A stretch of 64,000 nt of DNA, from NCBI RefSeq assembly GCF_030386795.1, contig NZ_JANUQM010000001.1:58363-122362 (forward strand). The letters are read 5' to 3'. This document shows positions 1 through 8,059 of this stretch, in pieces. Numbering within the stretch: the stretch's first letter is position 1; the number at the start of each line of letters is the position of its first letter. A program made the position numbers and the translations under genes. This DNA is from Streptomyces sp. S.PNR 29 (lineage in GTDB: Bacteria > Actinomycetota > Actinomycetes > Streptomycetales > Streptomycetaceae). The notes beneath the pieces were generated by a model. That model was not told the origin of the DNA. It saw only the letters and a list, made by a program, of their open reading frames with translations, and did not search any database.

Positions 1-2
1 CG

Positions 3-296
3 GGAGTCGTCGACGGTATGGCGGGGAGCGCCGACGGCCCGCTGGGTGTCTGCGGTTGCCTCGCCGGGAGTGCCGACGGGTCGGCAGGTGTCTCCGGCCG
101 CCTCGCCGGGGCCGGTGACGGGCCCGCGGGGGTCGGAGCGGGCCCTGTGGGTGCCCGCGATGGTCTGGCGGGAGTCGTCGACGGTATGGCGGGGAGCGCC
201 GACGGCCCGCTGGGTGTCTGCGGTTGCCTCGCCGGGAGTGCCGACGGGTCGGCAGGTGTCTGCGGTTGCCTCGCCGGAGGCGGCGAGGGTCTGTCC
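3..296 (+). repeat. Seven tandem 42-bp units (14-codon repeat), 168-bp higher-order period
   Basis: Units begin at 3, 45, 87, 129, 171, 213 and 255. In the frame of the hydrolase remnant they encode G-V-x-x-x-x-x-G-x-x-(D/E)-G-x-x. Units 1-2 and 5-6 are virtually identical, which suggests a recent duplication of a four-unit (168-bp) block. All units are multiples of three, so the array can expand without changing frame. No unique spacers are present, so it is not a CRISPR array. Confidence 0.85.
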
Positions 297-743
297 GGAG
301 GCTCTGCGGACGTGCCCTTCACCCAAGACAGGCCGGCACCTGCTGCCGATGGCTTGTCGGGCACCGGCGCCGGCCCTTGGGGAAGCGGCGGTTCGGCACC
401 TGCCGCCCATGGCCTGACGCGACCCGGCGCTGGAGGCGCCGACCCCGCGTCCTGCGCCGCCGGCGGCCCGCCCGTACCCCACAGGACGGCCGCCCAAAGG
501 CTCGCCGGAGGGCTGCGGTTGCTGTGTGGCGTCGATGTCTCCGCGGGCGTCGAGGCCCACCCCGGGCCGCTGCTGCACATCGTCGGTGGGCGTTCGCAGC
601 TCGTCACCCGGCGCCATACGGCCGCCGCGCCGCACCACCGGGTGCACGTCGTCCCCGAGGCCGGCATGCGCCCCCACACCGAACAGCCCGCGGAAGTGTC
701 CGTACTGATCGAGACCTTCCTGCGGGAGAAGGGACTGACATGA
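3..743 (+). CDS. alpha/beta-hydrolase C-terminal part with repeat-rich N-terminal region (partial, probably degraded)
   Basis: The reading frame is open to the left edge. The last 70 residues look like the end of an alpha/beta hydrolase: a PGPLLHIVGGRSQLV strand-turn, then VVPEAGMRPHTEQPAEV, which matches the usual G-H-x-x-H-x-EQP element. In that family the first His of the element is the catalytic base; here it is Met, so the protein is probably inactive. The N-terminal part is a 14-residue glycine-rich repeat with no hydrolase core or nucleophile elbow visible. The stop overlaps the next start (ATGA at 740-743), so the gene belongs to the downstream cluster. An ATG at 18 is in frame, but the true start is probably outside the window. 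Confidence 0.45.
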   Translation, partial: GVVDGMAGSADGPLGVCGCLAGSADGSAGVSGRLAGAGDGPAGVGAGPVGARDGLAGVVDGMAGSADGPLGVCGCLAGSADGSAGVCGCLAGGGEGLSGGSADVPFTQDRPAPAADGLSGTGAGPWGSGGSAPAAHGLTRPGAGGADPASCAAGGPPVPHRTAAQRLAGGLRLLCGVDVSAGVEAHPGPLLHIVGGRSQLVTRRHTAAAPHHRVHVVPEAGMRPHTEQPAEVSVLIETFLREKGLT

Positions 744-2554
744 AGCCGAACCCGACGAAGAGCGTCGCCGTCCTCCCGGGCGACGGCATCGGCCCGGAGG
801 TCGTCTCCGCCGCGCTCGACACCGTCGAGAAACTCGGCCTGCCCCTGGACTTCCGGTTCGGGGACATCGGCTGGGAGTGCTGGCGCCAGGAAGGCGACCC
901 GGTGCCGCAGCGCACCTGGAAGCTCCTGGAGGACACCGACACCTGCCTCCTCGGCGCCATCACCAGCAAGCCGCTGCGCGAGACGGAGGCCGAACTCGCC
1001 CCGTCCCTGCGCGGCACCGGGTTGCATTACGTCTCGCCGGTCGTCCAGCTCCGCCAGCGCCTCGGCCTGTACGCCAACATCCGGCCCGTCACCGACCTGG
1101 ACGGCGGACGGTTCGACTTCACCGTCATCCGGGAGAACACCGAAGGCCTGTACGCCGGCATCGACGTCCACGGCCTCGACGAGCCGCTCTGGAACGCGGT
1201 GCGCCACCACCCGAACGCGGCGGCCTCCGGCCCGCAGGACACCAGCCTGACCCTGCGCCTGCAGACCCGCTTCGGCATCGACCGTCTGCTCCGCTTCGGC
1301 TTCGCCTACGCCGAGGCCCACGGCAAGCGCCGCCTGACGGTCGTGGACAAGCCGATGGTCCTGCGCAACAGCGGCAACCTCCTGCGCGAGCGCCTGGAAC
1401 TGATCGCCCAGGACCACCCGGACATCGAGACCGAGATCCTCAACGTGGACGCCGTCGCCCTGTGGATGGTCCGCAGGCCCGAACGGTTCGGCGTCCTGGT
1501 CGCCGAGAACATGTTCGGCGACATCCTCTCCGACCTCGGCGCCGGCGTCATGGGCGGACTCGGCCTCGCCCCGAGCGGCAACATCGGCGACCACGGCAGC
1601 TACTTCGAGCCGGTGCACGGCAGCGCGCCCGGCATGGTGGGCCAGGACAAGGCCAACCCGATGGCGATGCTCCTCACCGTCGCCCAGATGCTCGACCACC
1701 TCGGCCTCGCCGTCCCGGGGGAGGAACTGCGCGGCGCCGTACGCACCGTCGCCCGCGCCCGTACGACCGTCACGTACGACCTGGGCGGCACCGCCGGCAC
1801 CCGGCAGGTGGCGCGGGCCGTGGCCGGCGAACTGACGGCCGGCGGCAAGGGCGAGGCCGCCCCGGCTCCCGTCGTCCCCGAGGACGTGGTGGACCGGCTG
1901 GCCCGGCTGGACACCGCGTCCGTCTCGGACGCCCTGGACAGCCTGGGGATCGGCGGCGTGCTCGCGGGCCTGAGCGCCCGGGTGCCCGGGGCCCGTACGG
2001 CGGGTCTGGCGTACACCGTCACCTACCGGCCGGTGGACGGCTCCGGTGAGGGGTTCCGCAACGCGGCGAACTACCTGGACGACGTACCCGCGGGCTCGTT
2101 CGTGGTCGTCGACAACGCCGGCAGCACCACCTGCACCAACTGGGGCTCGCTGCTGACCTCCGTGGCCCAGAACCGGGGAGTGCGCGGCACCGCGGTGCAC
2201 GGGTCGGCCCGTGACATCGCCGAGATCCGGGCCGCCGGATACCCGCTGTTCAGCACCGGCGCCACGATGGTCAGCGGCAAGAACCGGGTGGAACTGGCGG
2301 CGACCGGGCAGGAGGTCACCGTCGGCGACGTGACCGTACGCCCCGGCGATGTCGTCGTCGCCGACGACAACGGCGTCCTCGTCGTCCCCGCGGCACACGC
2401 CGCCGAGGTCGCCGACCGGGCGGAGCGGGTGGAGCGGACCGAGACGGCGATCGCCGAGGCGGTGGGCACCGGACTGCGCCTGGACGAGTCCCGCCGCAGG
2501 TTCGGCTACGCCAGGCCGTGGGAGGGCCCGGCGCGGCAGACCACCGATGCCTGA
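740..2554 (+). CDS. Fusion: isocitrate/isopropylmalate dehydrogenase-type domain + RraA/HMG-aldolase-type domain
   Basis: The product has 604 residues and two domains. Residues 1 to about 370 are an NAD-dependent beta-decarboxylating dehydrogenase of the isopropylmalate/isocitrate/tartrate dehydrogenase family: DGIGPEV near the N-terminus, RENTEGLYAG, a Lys in VDKPMVLR, DLGAGVMGGLGLAPSGNIGD and FEPVHGSAPGM. Residues about 385-604 are RraA-like, with VSDALDSLGI and HGSARDIAEI; the latter carries the RD-x2-E signature of 4-hydroxy-4-methyl-2-oxoglutarate aldolases. Such a fusion would couple oxidation/decarboxylation of a 2-hydroxy acid to retro-aldol cleavage or oxaloacetate decarboxylation; the substrate is unknown. 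The start overlaps the preceding stop, and the 3' end overlaps the DUF6282 gene by 8 bp, so this is one operon. Confidence 0.85.
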   Translation: MKPNPTKSVAVLPGDGIGPEVVSAALDTVEKLGLPLDFRFGDIGWECWRQEGDPVPQRTWKLLEDTDTCLLGAITSKPLRETEAELAPSLRGTGLHYVSPVVQLRQRLGLYANIRPVTDLDGGRFDFTVIRENTEGLYAGIDVHGLDEPLWNAVRHHPNAAASGPQDTSLTLRLQTRFGIDRLLRFGFAYAEAHGKRRLTVVDKPMVLRNSGNLLRERLELIAQDHPDIETEILNVDAVALWMVRRPERFGVLVAENMFGDILSDLGAGVMGGLGLAPSGNIGDHGSYFEPVHGSAPGMVGQDKANPMAMLLTVAQMLDHLGLAVPGEELRGAVRTVARARTTVTYDLGGTAGTRQVARAVAGELTAGGKGEAAPAPVVPEDVVDRLARLDTASVSDALDSLGIGGVLAGLSARVPGARTAGLAYTVTYRPVDGSGEGFRNAANYLDDVPAGSFVVVDNAGSTTCTNWGSLLTSVAQNRGVRGTAVHGSARDIAEIRAAGYPLFSTGATMVSGKNRVELAATGQEVTVGDVTVRPGDVVVADDNGVLVVPAAHAAEVADRAERVERTETAIAEAVGTGLRLDESRRRFGYARPWEGPARQTTDA

Positions 2555-3404
2555 GCTCGCGAGGCGCGTGGTGGACGTCCACTACCACGCGGGACCCGAC
2601 CTGTACCGGCGCCGCCTCACCACCGGCGGCGCCGGCCGGGCCTACGCCGGGATCGACGGCTGGGTGGTGATCAAGAGCCACCTGGGGTCCACGGCGGCGA
2701 GCGCGTGGGAGGCCCGCCAGGAGGGCCTGCCCGTCTCCGGCACCGTCGTCCTCAACGAGCTCGCCGGGGGAGTGCACCCCCGGGTCGTGGAACAGGCCGT
2801 GTGCGCGCACGGCCCGGACAGCCCCGCCCGGCTGGTCGTCCACCTCCCCACCCTCGTCGGCCCCGCCCACCGCTCCAGACTGCGCCGGGAGCCCTTCCAC
2901 CCCCTGCTGGACACCGACCGGTGGCGCGGCAACCGGGTCCTGGACGACAGCGGACGGCTCAGGCGCCCCGTGCGCGAGGTGCTCAGGGCGGTGCGCGACC
3001 TGCCGGTCGTCCTGGCGACGGGGCACTGCGACCGCGAGGCGACCCTGCGGGTGATCGACGAGGCGGCCCGCCTGGACCTGCCGCGGCTGCTGCTGACGCA
3101 CGCCACGCACCCGATGTCCGGTCTCACGCCCGCCTGCCTCGCCCGGCTCACGGACCTGCCGGGCCTGTACGTCGAACTGACCGCCCTGACGCTGCTGTTG
3201 GGGCACCGCGACGCCCAGCACCTGGGAGAGGTGGTGCGCGCCCACCCACGGGTGGTGTTCAGCTCCGACCTCGGCCAGCCGGACCAGCCGGACCCGACCG
3301 GGTGGCTGGCGCTCAGCGAACGCTGGTTCAAGGAGGCGGAACTGACGCCAGGCCAGGTCCGTGCCGTCACCTCCCTCAACCCCGCCGCGCTGCTGGCGCC
3401 CTGA
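2547..3404 (+). CDS. DUF6282 family amidohydrolase-like protein
   Basis: The product has 285 residues and the layout of a TIM-barrel metal-dependent hydrolase: VDVHYHAGPD (H-x-H) at the N-terminus, a His in ATGHCDRE, a His pair in LLTHATHP and an Asp in FSSDLGQ near the C-terminus. This matches the DUF6282 family, whose members sit beside dehydrogenases and RraA proteins but have no established reaction. The ATG lies 8 bp inside the fusion gene, so translation is coupled. A hydrolytic step on a lactone, amide or ester in the same catabolic pathway is an inference from fold and context only. Confidence 0.8.
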   Translation: MPELARRVVDVHYHAGPDLYRRRLTTGGAGRAYAGIDGWVVIKSHLGSTAASAWEARQEGLPVSGTVVLNELAGGVHPRVVEQAVCAHGPDSPARLVVHLPTLVGPAHRSRLRREPFHPLLDTDRWRGNRVLDDSGRLRRPVREVLRAVRDLPVVLATGHCDREATLRVIDEAARLDLPRLLLTHATHPMSGLTPACLARLTDLPGLYVELTALTLLLGHRDAQHLGEVVRAHPRVVFSSDLGQPDQPDPTGWLALSERWFKEAELTPGQVRAVTSLNPAALLAP

Positions 3405-3424
3405 ACAGCCGAGCAGGAAGGCTC

Positions 3425-4456
3425 ATGACAGACACCCCGCACCACCGTGACGTCCCTCGCCGCGCCGTACTGCGCACCGCGGCCGCCACCACCGCGTTCG
3501 CCGTCACCCAGGGCAGCGCGTACGCCGACACCGGCCACCGCGCCCCCACCCGGATCGGCGCGCTGAACGACCAGTCGGCCGTCCGCACCCTCACCCTCGG
3601 GGACACCCGGCTCACGTACATCGTCGACGGGGCGATGGAGCTGGACCCCGAGGGCTTCCTCCCCGCCGTCCCCGCCGCCTACTGGCGTCAGCACCCCGAG
3701 GCGCTGACCCGCTCCGGCCGGGTCGCCGCCTCGGCGGGCGGCCTCCTCGTCGAGCGGGGCGGGCGGCGGCTGCTGATCGACGCCGGTCTCGGCGGCAACG
3801 CCCTGCCCGCGGCCCTCGGCGTCTCCCGCGCGGGCGCGCTGCTGCGCACCCTCCGCGAGCTCCGGGTGCCCCCGGAGTCCATCGACACCGTGGCCTTCAC
3901 CCACCTGCACACCGACCACACCGGCCTCGGCTTCGTGGCCGGCGACCGGGAACCGCGCAAGGCGTTCCCGCGGGCCCGCTACCTCGTGGCCGGCGCCGAA
4001 TGGGAACCCTTCTGGCGGCGCGAGGTCGAGGTCGGCGCCCCGTCCTGGGACGGGTTCATGGTGCCGATGTCCCGGGTGCTGCGTAGGTTCGACGACGGCG
4101 CGGAGGTGTGGCCCGGCGTCACCGCGCTGGTCACCCCAGGACACAGCCCCGGGCACACCACGTACGTGATCTCGGCCTCCGGGGGACGACGGATCCTGGT
4201 CTTCGGCGACGCGTTCCACACTCCCGCCCAGCTGACCCGCCCCGAGTGGCCCTCCGGGCCCGACGTGGACGTCGACGCGGTGCTGCGGGCCCGCAGGACA
4301 CTCCTGAACCGGCTGCTCATGCCCCGCACCCACGCCTTCGCCTTCCACTTCGGGGACCAGGCCTTCGGCCGCGTCGTACGCGAGGACACGGGGGCCGTCC
4401 GATGGCAGCCGGCGCCCGCCCGGAAGCGTCTGCCGGCACCGTTCCGGCTCTCCTGA
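3425..4456 (+). CDS. Exported MBL-fold metallo-hydrolase
   Basis: The product has 343 residues. The N-terminus has a twin-arginine signal (PRRAVLRTAAATTAFA) ending near AYA, so it is probably exported by Tat. The metal site is complete: THLHTDHTG (H-x-H-x-D-H), TPGHSPGHT, VFGDAFH and a final His in FAFHFGD. This places it in the metallo-beta-lactamase superfamily, close to lactonase/glyoxalase II-type enzymes. It begins 20 bp after the DUF6282 gene with GGAAGG upstream, and is probably the last gene of the cluster. A lactonase role upstream of the dehydrogenase is plausible but not shown. Confidence 0.85.
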   Translation: MTDTPHHRDVPRRAVLRTAAATTAFAVTQGSAYADTGHRAPTRIGALNDQSAVRTLTLGDTRLTYIVDGAMELDPEGFLPAVPAAYWRQHPEALTRSGRVAASAGGLLVERGGRRLLIDAGLGGNALPAALGVSRAGALLRTLRELRVPPESIDTVAFTHLHTDHTGLGFVAGDREPRKAFPRARYLVAGAEWEPFWRREVEVGAPSWDGFMVPMSRVLRRFDDGAEVWPGVTALVTPGHSPGHTTYVISASGGRRILVFGDAFHTPAQLTRPEWPSGPDVDVDAVLRARRTLLNRLLMPRTHAFAFHFGDQAFGRVVREDTGAVRWQPAPARKRLPAPFRLS

Positions 4457-4543
4457 CCACAGGGCCGATTGACCACGGGCCAGTGACCACCGGAGCAGTG
4501 CCCACCGGAGCAGCGCCCACCGGGCCAGTGACTACCGGGCCAG
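4454..4543. repeat. Six tandem 15-bp units spanning two convergent stop codons
   Basis: Units of the form TGACCACCGGGCCAG repeat six times at 15-bp spacing. The first unit supplies the TGA of the metallo-hydrolase gene, and the fifth and sixth cover the stop codon of the alpha-glucosidase on the other strand. No hairpin terminator is obvious between these convergent genes. Confidence 0.75.
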
Positions 4544-6208
4544 CCACACCGCCTGGTCCGCGGCCAGCACCCCGCCCTCGACGGGCCCGCTCGCCAGCAG
4601 CACCTCGGTGTGCGCGGGCAGCCGGTACGGCTCGGTCGAGAGGTTGACCGCGCACACGAAGCCCGGGTCGCGGCTGAAGGCGAGGACCCCGGCCGGGGCG
4701 TCCAGCCAGGTCAGATGGCCGTCACCGAGCGCGGGGTGCGCGCGGCGCAGCCGCAGGGCGCCGCGGTACAGCTCCAGCATCGACGTCGCGTCACCGGTCT
4801 GCGCCGCCACACTGAGGTCGCCCCAGTCCGCCGGCTGCGGCAGCCAGGGCGCGGCCGAGGCGCCCTGAGGGCTGAAGCCGTACGGGGCCGTCCGCCCGGA
4901 CCAGGGGATGGGCACCCGGCAGCCGTCGCGCCCGCGGTCGGTGTGCCCGGACCGCTCCCACATCGGGTCCTGGAGGACGGACTCGGGAAGGTCCTCGACC
5001 TCGGGCAGGCCGAGCTCCTCGCCCTGGTAGATGTAGGCGCCGCCGGGCAGGGCGAGCATCAGCAGCGCGGCGGCGCGGGCACGGCGCCTGCCGAGCTCCA
5101 GGTCCAGTGGTCCTTCGGGCCGGTACGGCTCGTTCGCGACCCAGCGCCGGACGGTCCCGCGGCCGTAGCGGCTCGGGTGGCGCATCACGTCGTGGTTGGA
5201 CAGCACCCAGGTGGCCGGTGCGCCCACCGCGCCGAGCATCGCCAGCGAGTCGTCGATGACCGCGCGCAGATCCTTCGCGTTCCAGCTCGCCATCAGGAAG
5301 TCGAAGTTGAACGCGGTGTGCAGCCCGTCCCGGCGGACGTAGGCGGCGAGCCGCTCGGGCGTGTCCGCCCAGGCCTCGGCGACGAACGACCGGTCGCCGG
5401 GGAACTCGTCGGCCACCTTGCGCCACGCACGGTAGACGTCGTGCACCTCGTCGCGGTCCCAGTGCGGGTGGTCGACGTGCTGCCGGACCCGTACGTCCGC
5501 CTCGTCCCGGCGGGCGTTCGGCCCCAGCACCCCCGCCGGCTCGTCGCGCGGCGGCAGGTCGGGCAGCTCCGGGTCCTTGACGAGCCCGTGCGCGACATCG
5601 ATCCGGAACCCGTCCACGCCCCGGCCGAACCAGAACCGCAGGATCGACTCGAACTCCGCCCGCACCTCGGGGTGTTCCCAGTTGAGGTCGGGCTGCTGCG
5701 GGGCGAACAGATGCAGGTACCACTCGCCGTCCGGCAGCCGCGTCCAGGCCGGACCGCCGAAGCAGGAGACCCAGTCGTTGGGCGGCTCGGCACCGTCCGG
5801 GCCACGGCCGGGGCGGAAGACGTACCGTTCCCGCTCCGGGCTGCCCGGCCCGGCCGCCAGCGCCGCCCGGAACCAGGCGTGCTGGTCGGAGGTGTGGTTG
5901 GGCACGATGTCGGGGATGACCCGGATGCCGTGCCGGTGCGCCTCCTCGATGAGCTGCTCGGCCTCGGCCAGCGTGCCGAACAGCGGGTCGATGTCGCGGT
6001 AGTCGGCCACGTCGTAACCGTGGTCCGCCATCGGCGACCTGTACCACGGGTTGATCCATATGGCGTCGACGCCCAGCGACTCGAGGTACGGCAGACGGGA
6101 CCGCAGGCCGGCGATGTCGCCGACGCCGTCACCGTTCCCGTCGGCGAAACTGCGGATGTAGACCTGGTAGATGACGGCGCTGCGCCACCACGGGGCGGTA
6201 CCGGACAT
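4532..6208 (-). CDS. GH13 alpha-glucosidase
   Basis: The product has 558 residues with a full glycoside hydrolase family 13 barrel. It opens with WWRSAVIYQVYIRSFADGNG. The four conserved regions are DIVPNHTS, GFRIDVAHGL (Asp nucleophile), FVAEAW (Glu acid/base) and VLSNHDVMR (transition-state Asp). Length and the opening motif fit exo-acting alpha-1,4/1,6-glucosidases rather than secreted amylases, and there is no signal peptide. It therefore probably cleaves imported alpha-glucosides in the cytoplasm. It follows the CUT1 importer genes on the same strand, with a 49-bp gap from the second permease, and is the last gene of that operon. Confidence 0.93.
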   Translation of the reverse strand: MSGTAPWWRSAVIYQVYIRSFADGNGDGVGDIAGLRSRLPYLESLGVDAIWINPWYRSPMADHGYDVADYRDIDPLFGTLAEAEQLIEEAHRHGIRVIPDIVPNHTSDQHAWFRAALAAGPGSPERERYVFRPGRGPDGAEPPNDWVSCFGGPAWTRLPDGEWYLHLFAPQQPDLNWEHPEVRAEFESILRFWFGRGVDGFRIDVAHGLVKDPELPDLPPRDEPAGVLGPNARRDEADVRVRQHVDHPHWDRDEVHDVYRAWRKVADEFPGDRSFVAEAWADTPERLAAYVRRDGLHTAFNFDFLMASWNAKDLRAVIDDSLAMLGAVGAPATWVLSNHDVMRHPSRYGRGTVRRWVANEPYRPEGPLDLELGRRRARAAALLMLALPGGAYIYQGEELGLPEVEDLPESVLQDPMWERSGHTDRGRDGCRVPIPWSGRTAPYGFSPQGASAAPWLPQPADWGDLSVAAQTGDATSMLELYRGALRLRRAHPALGDGHLTWLDAPAGVLAFSRDPGFVCAVNLSTEPYRLPAHTEVLLASGPVEGGVLAADQAVWLAR

Positions 6209-6257
6209 GCTGCTGTGTCACTCCTCGTGAGGGGCCGTGCAGGCCCTGGACGGATGT

Positions 6258-7091
6258 CTACTTCGCCGCGCCGGCGGTGAGCCCGGCGACGATACGGCGC
6301 TGGAAGAGCAGCACCATGACGACCAGCGGGATGGTGACGATGACGCCCGCCGCCATCTGGCTGCCGAACGGGGTCTGGTACGTCGTCGCGCCGGAGAACT
6401 TCGAGATGGCGACCGTCGCCGTCTGCATGCCGGGCTTGTTGGTCATCGACAGGGCGATCAGGAACTCGTTCCAGGCGGCGATGAAGGTGATGATCGCGGT
6501 GGTGAAGAGGCCCGGTGCGGCGAGCGGGACGATGATCCGGCGGAACGCCTGGCCGCGGGTGCAGCCGTCGACCATGGCGGCGTGCTCCAGCTCGTCCGGC
6601 AGCTGCCGGAAGAACGTGGTCAGGTTCCACACCGCCAGCGGCAGCGTGAACGACATGCTCGGCACGATCATCGCCTGGTAGGTGTTGATCCAGCCGATGT
6701 CCGTGAACAGCTTCAGCAGCGGAACCACGATCGACACCACCGGGAACATCGAGGTGGCGATGATCAGCGTCAGGATCAGCCGCTTGAACCGGAACTCCAG
6801 CCGGGCCGTCGCGTACGCGGTGAAGGTGGCCAGCAGCAGCGACAGCGCGGTGGTGACGCCGGCGACGATCAGGCTGTTGAGCAGCGCTCTTGTGAACCCC
6901 TGCGCCGGGCTGAACACGGCCCGGTAGTTCTCGAAGGACAGCGGAGCGGGAAGCAGCGAGGTGCTGAAGATGTCGGTGCTGCGCCGCAGGCTGGAGACCA
7001 GCATCCAGTAGAACGGGGCCAGGCAGTACGCCACCACGAGGGCGACCCCCGTATACGGCAGCCACCCGCGCAGACGGGCCGTGACGGTCAT
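6258..7091 (-). CDS. CUT1 sugar ABC transporter permease (MalG type)
   Basis: The product has 277 residues and about six membrane segments, beginning TGVALVVAYCLAPFYWMLVSS. The EAA loop that docks the ATPase reads EHAAMVDGCTRGQAFRRI. The protein belongs to the MalG-type permeases of the CUT1 family. Its ATG overlaps the stop of the partner permease (ATGA). No ATPase gene is present in the operon; Streptomyces CUT1 importers commonly share the MsiK ATPase encoded elsewhere. Context suggests uptake of alpha-glucosides. Confidence 0.92.
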   Translation of the reverse strand: MTVTARLRGWLPYTGVALVVAYCLAPFYWMLVSSLRRSTDIFSTSLLPAPLSFENYRAVFSPAQGFTRALLNSLIVAGVTTALSLLLATFTAYATARLEFRFKRLILTLIIATSMFPVVSIVVPLLKLFTDIGWINTYQAMIVPSMSFTLPLAVWNLTTFFRQLPDELEHAAMVDGCTRGQAFRRIIVPLAAPGLFTTAIITFIAAWNEFLIALSMTNKPGMQTATVAISKFSGATTYQTPFGSQMAAGVIVTIPLVVMVLLFQRRIVAGLTAGAAK

Positions 7092-8059
7092 GCCATCACC
7101 TCCGCACGGCGCGGCGCCGCAGCGGGCTTGCGCTGCCTGCTCCGCGCCTCCCGCCGGCCCTTGGCGCCGCCGTCGCCGATGAGATCGGCGCCCAGCAGCC
7201 GCACGAAGGCGAGCGCGATGAGGAAGACGTAGAGGAAGAGGATCACCGCGTAGGCGGCGGCCGGTCCGAAGCGGACGTTGGAGGCCTCGTTCTGCGCGAG
7301 CATCGACAGGGTCTCCACCGAGCCCTTCTGCGCGCCGATCAGGATGTACGGCAGGTCGAACATCCTGAGCGCGTCCAGGCACCGGAACAGCACCGCCACC
7401 AGCAGTGCCGGCTTCACCAGCGGCAGGGTGATGTGCCGGAACCGGGCCAGGGCGCCGGCGCCGTCGATGCGGGCCGCCTCGTAGACCTCCTTCGGGATCA
7501 CCTGCAGCCCGGCCAGGACCAGCAGCCCGATGAAGGGTGCGGTCTTCCACACGTCGGCGATGACGACCGCGAGCTTGGCCGGGAAGCCGTCGGCGGTCCA
7601 CAGCACCTGGTGTCCGAGGAGGACGTTGGCGATCCCGTCCGCGTTGAAGATCCACTTCCACAGCAGGCCGGAGATGGCCGTGGGAATCGCCCAGGGCACC
7701 AGGATGCTCGCCCGCACCACCGCCCGGCCCCGGAACGCCCTGTGCATGATCAGCGCCATGGCCACACCGATCACCGTCTCCAGCGACACCGTGACGACGG
7801 TGAAGAACGTCGTGTTCCAGAAGGCGTTCCAGAACCGGTCCCCGGCCTGCGTGAGGATGCCGGTGTAGTTCCGCAGTCCCACGAACGGCTCGGTGCTGCT
7901 GATGAAACCGGTCTTCGGGTCCAGCCCCTTCGGCCCGTACAGCGACTCGTTCAGCGCCATGAGCGTCGGATAGATCACGACGATCGTCAGCACCAGCAGC
8001 GTCGGGGAGACCAGCAGTGCCGCCGTCCGCCCCGCGCCCGTTGCCTTACGGGTCCTCAC
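7088..8059 (-). CDS. CUT1 sugar ABC transporter permease (MalF type)
   Basis: The product has 323 residues. A basic cytoplasmic N-terminus precedes the first membrane helix (ALLVSPTLLVLTIVVIYP). The EAA motif is YEAARIDGAGALARFRHI, and the C-terminal tail is rich in Arg and Lys. The GTG start overlaps the stop of the binding-protein gene (GTGA), so the three transport genes are translationally coupled. It would form the heterodimeric channel with the MalG-type partner downstream. Confidence 0.92.
   Translation of the reverse strand: MRTRKATGAGRTAALLVSPTLLVLTIVVIYPTLMALNESLYGPKGLDPKTGFISSTEPFVGLRNYTGILTQAGDRFWNAFWNTTFFTVVTVSLETVIGVAMALIMHRAFRGRAVVRASILVPWAIPTAISGLLWKWIFNADGIANVLLGHQVLWTADGFPAKLAVVIADVWKTAPFIGLLVLAGLQVIPKEVYEAARIDGAGALARFRHITLPLVKPALLVAVLFRCLDALRMFDLPYILIGAQKGSVETLSMLAQNEASNVRFGPAAAYAVILFLYVFLIALAFVRLLGADLIGDGGAKGRREARSRQRKPAAAPRRAEVMA

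Noticed and set aside
3..296. Regular repeats that might be a CRISPR array
   Set aside because: Units are contiguous, in frame, and have no unique spacers; no cas genes are nearby.
2642..4348. 568-codon minus-strand frame opposite DUF6282 and the metallo-hydrolase
   Set aside because: Composition is Gly/Gln/Arg-rich with no motifs, while the plus strand has two well-formed enzymes.
5293..7065. Long open frame on the minus strand across alpha-glucosidase and permease
   Set aside because: It is a different frame of the same strand; the alpha-glucosidase and permease frames have complete family motifs.
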